From Saccoglossus kowalevskii (taxonomy: Eukaryota; Hemichordata; Enteropneusta; Harrimaniidae), in contig NW_003137822.1 in assembly GCF_000003605.2 (NCBI RefSeq), positions 750,834 through 771,099 on the forward strand: a stretch of DNA of 20,266 nucleotides, read 5' to 3'. The position numbers and the translations under genes were made by a program. The notes under the pieces were generated by a model, which was not told the DNA's origin, searched no databases, and saw nothing but the letters and a program-made list of their open reading frames with translations. Positions 1-7,600 of the stretch are shown here, one piece after another. The stretch's first letter is position 1; every line of letters starts with the position of its first letter.

Positions 1-140
1 GAATTCATTGGTCAAATTTTCACAGAATGTTCTTTAAATAAAAATCTATATAAAAAACGAAAAAAACTATTTTTGATTGAAATTCACAAATAAACTGCAT
101 CTCTACCTTAAACGCCGCTTTTAACACACTTGCCCTCGTT

Positions 141-671
141 GTGACCCGATGCGTTCACCTATTTCAACAAAATTTCAATTTATTTCCACGCGGCTGTCAT
201 TTATTTAGTAACTGTGATTTGTCGTTTTTTAAATTATTTTATATTGATCACCATGGTCTAATGTTTAGAATGTCAAAATATGTTATCTTTTATTTTAATT
301 TTGAAAGTTTTACTCAGACGATCGATGAAATAAAACAGTGTAGTGACGTGCCTAGTAACCTGCTAAATAACGAGATAATTCCAACGTCCATTTCTATTTT
401 GTCCAGCGACAGTGTACAAACGTGCACCGCTGACGATCACGGTGACCAGCTACACCAGAACGAACATATTTCGCATCTAACTCAACCCCATGCAACAAAA
501 ATTTATACTATGTGTTCATTATGGTCCATTCCTCCTCGACGAACAAGTGAAAATTTAGTCAAAGACGAGAAAACTGCAGAAGAAATTTGCCTTATTTACG
601 CGTATCGGCAATGCAAGCTGCCATGCGACTTCCCTTCTGACGTCACAAGGGGAATTTCCGTATGCAAATAA
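141..671 (+). CDS. Unrecognised 176-codon open frame; possible exon from about 319
   Basis: I do not recognise this protein. The first third is low-complexity Phe/Leu-rich and probably non-coding. From about codon 60 the composition becomes mixed and acidic (TQTIDEIKQCSDVPS, KDEKTAEEIC). An acceptor-like TTTTACTCAG ends at 318. The frame stops at 671 immediately after the octamer ATGCAAAT. It could be an exon of a gene nested in or next to CATSPERG, a captured fragment, or chance. The overlap with a promoter-like cluster argues against ordinary coding. Confidence 0.2.
   Translation: MTRCVHLFQQNFNLFPRGCHLFSNCDLSFFKLFYIDHHGLMFRMSKYVIFYFNFESFTQTIDEIKQCSDVPSNLLNNEIIPTSISILSSDSVQTCTADDHGDQLHQNEHISHLTQPHATKIYTMCSLWSIPPRRTSENLVKDEKTAEEICLIYAYRQCKLPCDFPSDVTRGISVCK
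638..669 (+). promoter_or_regulatory. CRE + kappaB + octamer motif cluster
   Basis: Three textbook motifs stand within 32 bp. TGACGTCA (full CRE) is at 638-645, GGGGAATTTCC (Rel/NF-kB consensus) at 649-659 and ATGCAAAT (POU octamer) at 662-669. The gaps between them are 3 and 2 bases. The three exact words are directly visible; function as an enhancer or promoter is inference. Confidence 0.5.
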
Positions 672-1520
672 GAAGCTAATGAGGAGCCTCGTTTTAAAAT
701 ACACAAAAATAAAGTTGCCGTGGATTGAGTTTAAAACACATTTCTTCACTTAAAAAAATAATTCATGCTTAGAAACATAAAACAAATAATAATATTTATG
801 TATCAATGGATAATTTTAGGCGTGAAAATAGCAGCCATTTCACAGGCACTTTAAATAACTCTGCTATGATAGACCATAAAATCAGGTAAATACATGATGA
901 TTCACAAATGTCAACAATTGAAGAAAAGTACAAATTACTAGTAATAAAATTCTTCCAACTAATTCAAATAACAATTTACTTCACAAAAACAGTTCAGAAT
1001 AAGTAAATCAAATTATGTTCATTTGGAATTTATTTCAGTGAATTTGTAGTATATAAGAAATATGAAAATCTAAAGTACCTGTCATAAATAATAATAAAAA
1101 AATATGGAAACTAATCAGTCTAAATAGGAAATTAGAGTTACTGTATTGAGAAAGAAGCACTGTAGATATAAAAACTATCTGGTTATTGTTTTTGAGAAGT
1201 AATTGAAAATATCATTTCAAATGAAAAAAATATTTGCTAAATACAGGAAATATGAGTTATTATCATGAAATAAAAAAATCTGAACAGAAACAATTCCAGA
1301 AAAATATGAAAATACAATTTGGTTTACTGAACCATACAACCAAAATGTGATTTTTTAATTCAATGTGAGGCACTGCATTCCTGCCGTAGGAATGAAACAA
1401 CATGTTGTGATTTACCAGAAAGTAAAATTAAAGTGGTTTACATGTACTTTACATGATTCAATCACATATGCATTTCCTATATATGGTGGAGCAAATGTGT
1501 TAAAACTAAAACCTTCTCAC

Positions 1521-1670
1521 CTGATAGAGTTGATTGTATGAATCAAAGAAGACTGCCAATGTGGTTGTATTCTCAGCATCACCCAGCATCAGATTTGATA
1601 GTAATACCGATGTTGAAGTTGGTACTAGCTTAGTTATACTGTTGAAATTACCTACAATGCCATACCATAC
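1521..1670 (-). CDS. CATSPERG: CATSPERG exon 10 (last exon in window)
   Basis: Fifty codons, phase 0 in and out. Acceptor TCTTGTCTAG ends at 1671 and donor GTGAGA starts at 1520. Starts VWYGIVGNFNSITKLVPTST and ends LAVFFDSYNQLYQ. This parallels the IWYLLEG...LTLFYEDSKLYQ segment of CatSper gamma. No convincing exon 11 was seen between 1 and 1520, so the gene continues to the left. Confidence 0.85.
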
Positions 1671-4600
1671 CTAGACAAGAGTTACAGTTATTAAAATCAC
1701 ATAATGTCTATAAATTACAGTATTTTTCCCAAATCTATAATTCTTACATCATAAAATGATATTTCAGTCACATAAATATGTACATTAATGTACCAAGTCA
1801 TGCTAATAAGTGATGGGATGATAATGTTGTTACTGGGACAGCACAGTACATCTGGTGTAAACAACCAGTATATTATACATGTATTGTAAACGTCGTGTGG
1901 GACCTATATAGAGTACATCACTGTGGTATTGTAAATAACAGTATGTTACCTCTTGCATTTGATTCAACACTGCAAATGCACCATCTAGAGAAAACGTAGC
2001 CACTGTGATTATTGACTTATCATGTACAGGGTACATAGACATTAAGTACAGAGTTCTACCATTATCGGCACTAGAAAGAAACATATATAAATATAACAGG
2101 ATTTAAACAATCAAAAGTTTATTCATCAGCATCCTCTAGTTGTAATAACAAACATTTTTGGTAAACTGAAAATAAATTTCACTCATTGAATTAGTTGTCA
2201 ATATGGTGTATGGTTTTGGTATTTAAAAAAAAAACAAACCTATAATACGGTAATGTGAGACTATCAATAATATTAGTCAACAGCACACTCTAGTGGTGCA
2301 ATGAAACTGACAACTGAAATACTAGTATACAGTTAGACTGCCAGAGACAGGTTAGTAATTAGCGCCCTCTAGTGATGAAAAAGAACTTTTTGCAATGTGT
2401 GCATTAAGGCCAAGAAAAAAGGTACCTCACACGTTTTTTTTTTTTTCCAATTTTGTATATTTGCAAAGTGCACCAGGTTTGATAGAATAAAAAAATGTTT
2501 ATTTTCTGTTTCAGAGAATGTTTTGTCAATCCAAATTATATTTTAGCCTATACTAGCTAATAACCAATATGTAATCTTAAATTGACCTTTCCCTGTGTGC
2601 TCAAAGGTCATACTCCTACCTTTGAGATAATTACTTACCTTTGTATAATTGCATTTCCCCATATGAAGAGATGTGATGAGACTAATGTTGTATATGACAA
2701 TCCACACCATGACCCTACTGATATATCTACAAGTAAGTAATCAGACATACTGTCAACACGTAGTGTGAATGAATAAACAAAATGAGATCAGAATTGGAAT
2801 ATTGAAGACAGTAAACTAAGCAATCTATCTGGATTTCACTTAATTATTAATAAAAACAAAGAAATGAAAAAAAATAACACATCTGTGAAATCATTGAAGC
2901 ATAAAAAAAAATCCAAGACCTACCTTGAAAGTCACTCCAATTATCAATATCTGCAACTGATGTGACAAGCTCCCAGCTGCCAGATCCTTGCGTACCTAGA
3001 GTAATGAAATCAATTACAGACAAAAAATATCCATTAACAACAACCACCCAAGGTAGGGCACATGAGGGGAATTTGAATCTTAAAAAATGAGTTTTTAATT
3101 TGACTTGTGAGCATGTTTTGTTGAATGAAAACACTTCTTTTATGTACAAGTACATGTACATGTATTTAAAAATTCTTCCCTAACAGAATTTTTGAGAAAA
3201 AAATTGCACTGAATTCTGGTAATACACACAAATACTATAATAATGCTATGGGTACATTTATGGGACATATTTGTACCTCAAATCAGTCAAACACATATAT
3301 AACAGCCAAATATTCTCATTTCACATATATTTTTGGGATATTGTTAATGAATGTATGCAGTAATATTGTACTTACCTGCATACTCTACAAGGAAATAGTC
3401 ATGTGATATATCTATGGTAACACGTAATAAAAACAAATATGTATCCTGTTGTGTGGGATCAATGCTGGCACTCACAACACTACAGTTTTCACTTTCAACT
3501 GTATCTGGAGAAGTGATAAGAAAATATTTTTGGTTAGGAAAATCAAAATATCTATTACAGTAGAAGAAATATTCACTTTAGCGGATTTGACGTTGCATGA
3601 ATCACTAGGTTTTAAGTTCACTGATTTCTGATTCTATGATTACATTTGTAAAGACACTCCACACGGTAAACAAGTAAAAGGCAAAGACAAGTTTATTGAG
3701 CAAAAAACGACTTACATACACAAACTACAAAACTAATAAAATTACAATTTATAAATATACAGTTCATAAAAACTACAAAATTGGGCAGGAGGCCCACTTC
3801 TACCCACCAAGACAGCACATGCCCCCCTGAGCAATGAATTTCGGGATCCAAAAGAAGGAGGGGGAAAACCTGTATGAGGCCGCCCGACCTTGAAATGGGG
3901 GTCAGGATGAAATCCAATGCCCAGGCTGGTGGGAAGAAGCTAGCCAAAAAAAGAGGGGGACGAAGGGGATGGTGGTGGGATAACGAGCGAAGAGAATACA
4001 AAGCTTGAGCAGTAACGCGTAAAAAACAATGAATAAAAACTGCTGAACAAAAGAAAACAAAAGAGGTAGGGACGCTACAGTCCATGTGCACAAGCTGGCT
4101 ATGATTGGCTGGCGAAAAGAAGCTGATTGGTTGACAAAGATGTGAGCTGATTGGTCGAAATAAACAGGCTGTGATTGGCTGAGAGCGGAGCAACCAGAAT
4201 CCTAAAATTGTACCAAGATCAAGGGTTCCATGTCTTTACAAATTCACACTTGTGCAGGCACAAGTGAACAATTTGCATTTTCAGAGTTTTAATTTAGCTA
4301 TTAGTAAAATAGACAGAACATATTCAATTACTGTAAAATGGGAAATTTGAAACATTGGTAGTCACATTTCTACATGTAATACAGTTACATGTAAAATGTA
4401 TATAAATTAGAGTAAATAATTTGTCACAAATTTCACAAAATGAAAGAATGATTACTGAGTAACATAAGGAGTCCATGCAGAATGTTCAAATTGAGTAATT
4501 TGAGGAGCCTTTGCAGAAACGTTCAAATTGAGTGGCAAAGGGAGTCCATGCAGAAAGGTTCAAACTGAGTAACAAAATATTAACATAAAAAGCCAATGCA

Positions 4601-7600
4601 AAATGTTCAAATTGAAGAAAATATTACATTGTAATGACATGTTTTTATCAGGACACTTCCAAATTCTTAATTTTGTTTTTGGAGTTCCCAGGCTATCGCT
4701 ACGGTGTGCTGGCCGTGGTAAACTGAATGATAAACAAGAAAAGAAAAACATAATTGCCGAAGCCATCGGTTGAATGAAAGGTGTTAAAACGTGCTAACTT
4801 TGTCCTTTGAGATCTTTGGAAACTCGCCCTAAACTTTTTACTCTGCAAGACATCCGGGAACTATGTCCGTTATATGCAGTTCAGTTGATCACTGCGGCCA
4901 CTGAAACCTGGCCGTTGGCCGCGTTAGACAGGTGGACGTTCTATGGAGTGTCAATTACATGGCAAATTGCACGGGATTGCTGTAGAGTGACTGCTTCGAA
5001 GAGGGTGATCGTTCTCTGAGGGTGGCCGCTAAGACAGGTTTGACTATACAGTCTATGCCAACAGATTCAAATTAATTAACATAGGGGGTCCATGGAGAGA
5101 GGTTCAAAATAAGTAAAACAGGGAATCCATGCAAATTTGCTTGTATATAATTACAATTGGGTACAGAAGTTTTAATGAAATGTTTTTGATTTAAAGATGG
5201 TCAAACTTACCTACAACATTTTCCAGAAAGTCACAGATAGATCCTTCACTGTGACCAGCCAGTATAGAAAATGTCAAAGTGTAATCTGTCAATAGATGTA
5301 CACATTGTATTTAATATTTTCTGACAATTTAACCAATACATAATCTATAATTAAAGTATGCTTTAGCTTTCATTACATTACTTATAAAATGCATATAATC
5401 AGGGAACTGAAGATGTGAGACACATTAAAATTGTTATTTCAACTATCAAAAATATTGAAAATTTGTGTTTTTACCATTTTCACTTTTATAGCCTATAGTA
5501 TAGACATCACGATGCTCTGTGACGGCAAGCATATTAGAGTCTGTAATGGACTGCTGTAAGGGTGATATCAACATCTTAACACACACTTCTAACACATTTA
5601 TGTAATCTTCACTTATTTCATACAAGCCTCTTGATGTGCCCAATAGTATCTTCTCAGTAAGAACTAAACTATCATAAAGCATTGGCTCAGTGGTGGAAAC
5701 ATTGCATACTGGTCGATCACTCGGTAATTCAATCTACAAAGAAAGAGATGAAATTAGTGAATCATTAAAGCTGCATGACCATTTGACCAAAATTGATTGT
5801 TACAATGTAGTCAATTTTCAGAATCGAATCCAAAATTATACATGTCACAATCTTGTGTTACTATGTTTGACCGTAAATTTCACATATCAATACGAAAACT
5901 TAAAATGAATATTCAGGAATGCACAAATTTGTTAAATTAAACGTTGTCTTTGAAGACAATCATCATCCTTGGTTAATTTAAACTTAAATTAATTAGAAAC
6001 TTCATCAACAATTTCAAAATATGGCCGCCCTACGTAAGTGGTGGGCGTTTATCAAAGGAATACCTCTATCGTGGATGCTTATCCACGTGTGTGTTTCTCG
6101 ATTCAATTATATTTGTTGTTGTTTAATTATAGTTATTATTTTTCATTCGTATTTACTTTGTATCGATAGACAACCATTTTCTGTATTTGTTCGATTTGGT
6201 TTCATTCGATTCCAAGCATTATTCTCTGAGTTATGTCTGTTAGAAGCCGTTTCATGCTTCAATTCATCTCACAATACATGTATTCCTATGACAAAGAAGC
6301 ACAAATCAATTTATTGTAAGCCATTTACGTAATTTTCACAAACATGCCTTTATCACAGCGAACGCAAGAGAAGTCGCAACTTTGTAGCAGATTAAGCCGA
6401 AATGTTTATTCTATAGTGACCTTCTCACATGGCACACCAATCATAGCGTTTTTCCTCCAATTTTAAAATCCGCGGTATAATCCTATTAACCCTATATAAA
6501 GGGTGTTTTAGTGCATGTTTAGTGTGGATTGTTCTAATTGCACTTTGATACCAGACTTCTTCTTCTTTTCTTCTCTTGTGTTACCATTACACAATCACAG
6601 TGCTCACAGTTTTTTGGACCTGATCAAATGTGTGCGATAGACAGCCACAACCTCAGAAAAAATTTATTCTTTTTTGGTTTAACATTGTAACTATGTTAAC
6701 AACCTCTAAAATTTATCCAAATTACATTTTTTGTTCACCATGGCGGGCTAGGGAGAATAGTAATATATAAAGGGAATATCACCACTACATGTTTATATCA
6801 TAACAATACCTGTGTTGTTATAGATATTAACATTCCCAGTAGTACATATTTAAATATAAGACTTAGGGAGGATTAATTGAAATGGGGAGATGGGAGATTG
6901 ACTCATTATTATCATAACATTATTTTTGTTATATGCATAGGGATGTAATTTTATCCTTACCTTCAATACATCAACAGTTTGAAAGTGGTCTTGACTAAAC
7001 AGTAGAGTATTGGCCTTTCCTTTAAAGATAGATGGCATACTATCTTTGGTAACAACTATGGTAGAATCACTGGAACTGACTTCATCAATGACTGTATCAT
7101 TCAGTAAGATTTTCTCTCCTAACATATTTACTTCTGATTCTGTTTCAAAGTATTCATGGTAAATTGTTTTCCTGAATTAAAACAGACAAACACAGCATAC
7201 ACATGAGACAATGCTTCTAAAATCAAAGGAGTCATATGTTTTAGTTTTATGATTAGATTCTTTACATACTAGTATTCTAATAATCAACAGATTATTCAAA
7301 GTCAATTTATGACTTTTTTTTTTTTTTAGAAATTCATGTCTTACAATGAATCTGCAAGAATGTCTATGTTCTGAACACTCTACATATGTTTTCCATCAAA
7401 TTATTAATCCTGAAATTCTAAAAACATTTGTATACCATTTTATGCTCATTGCGAGATCCAGTGTTATGTGTGAAATCCAACGTAAAAACAGGACAAACAA
7501 ACCTAGTACAGAATTCTACATATACCCCCAAAGTATTTTCACACATAATAATGTGCTATACACATTTGATGATGGTCAGTTTTGATTAATTAAGGATATC

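Larger units (their letters stand above)
1..1520. other. Presumed CATSPERG intron 10, AT-rich, with one atypical GC-richer block
   Basis: Positions 700-1520 are very AT-rich and show no exon continuing the CATSPERG frame on either strand. Positions about 320-680 are GC-richer, with an open plus-strand frame and a regulatory-site cluster, listed separately. The first six bases form an EcoRI site. Confidence 0.6.

Noticed and set aside
3693..4193. 166-codon minus-strand frame
   Set aside because: It is the longest minus frame outside the genes apart from exon 2, but its N-terminal QPI/RPI/QPI repeats are simply translated CCAAT boxes and the rest is hydrophobic runs without a domain pattern.
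3645..4242. Calling the 12-bp inverted repeat a definite transposon terminus
   Set aside because: A 12-bp inverted match is expected a few times by chance in 20 kb, and no target duplication was found outside it. Kept only as part of a low-confidence block.
6021..6332. 103-codon frame beginning ATGGCCGCC
   Set aside because: Cys/Ile/Phe-rich composition without a domain, no splice partners, and a promoter-like stretch downstream rather than upstream.
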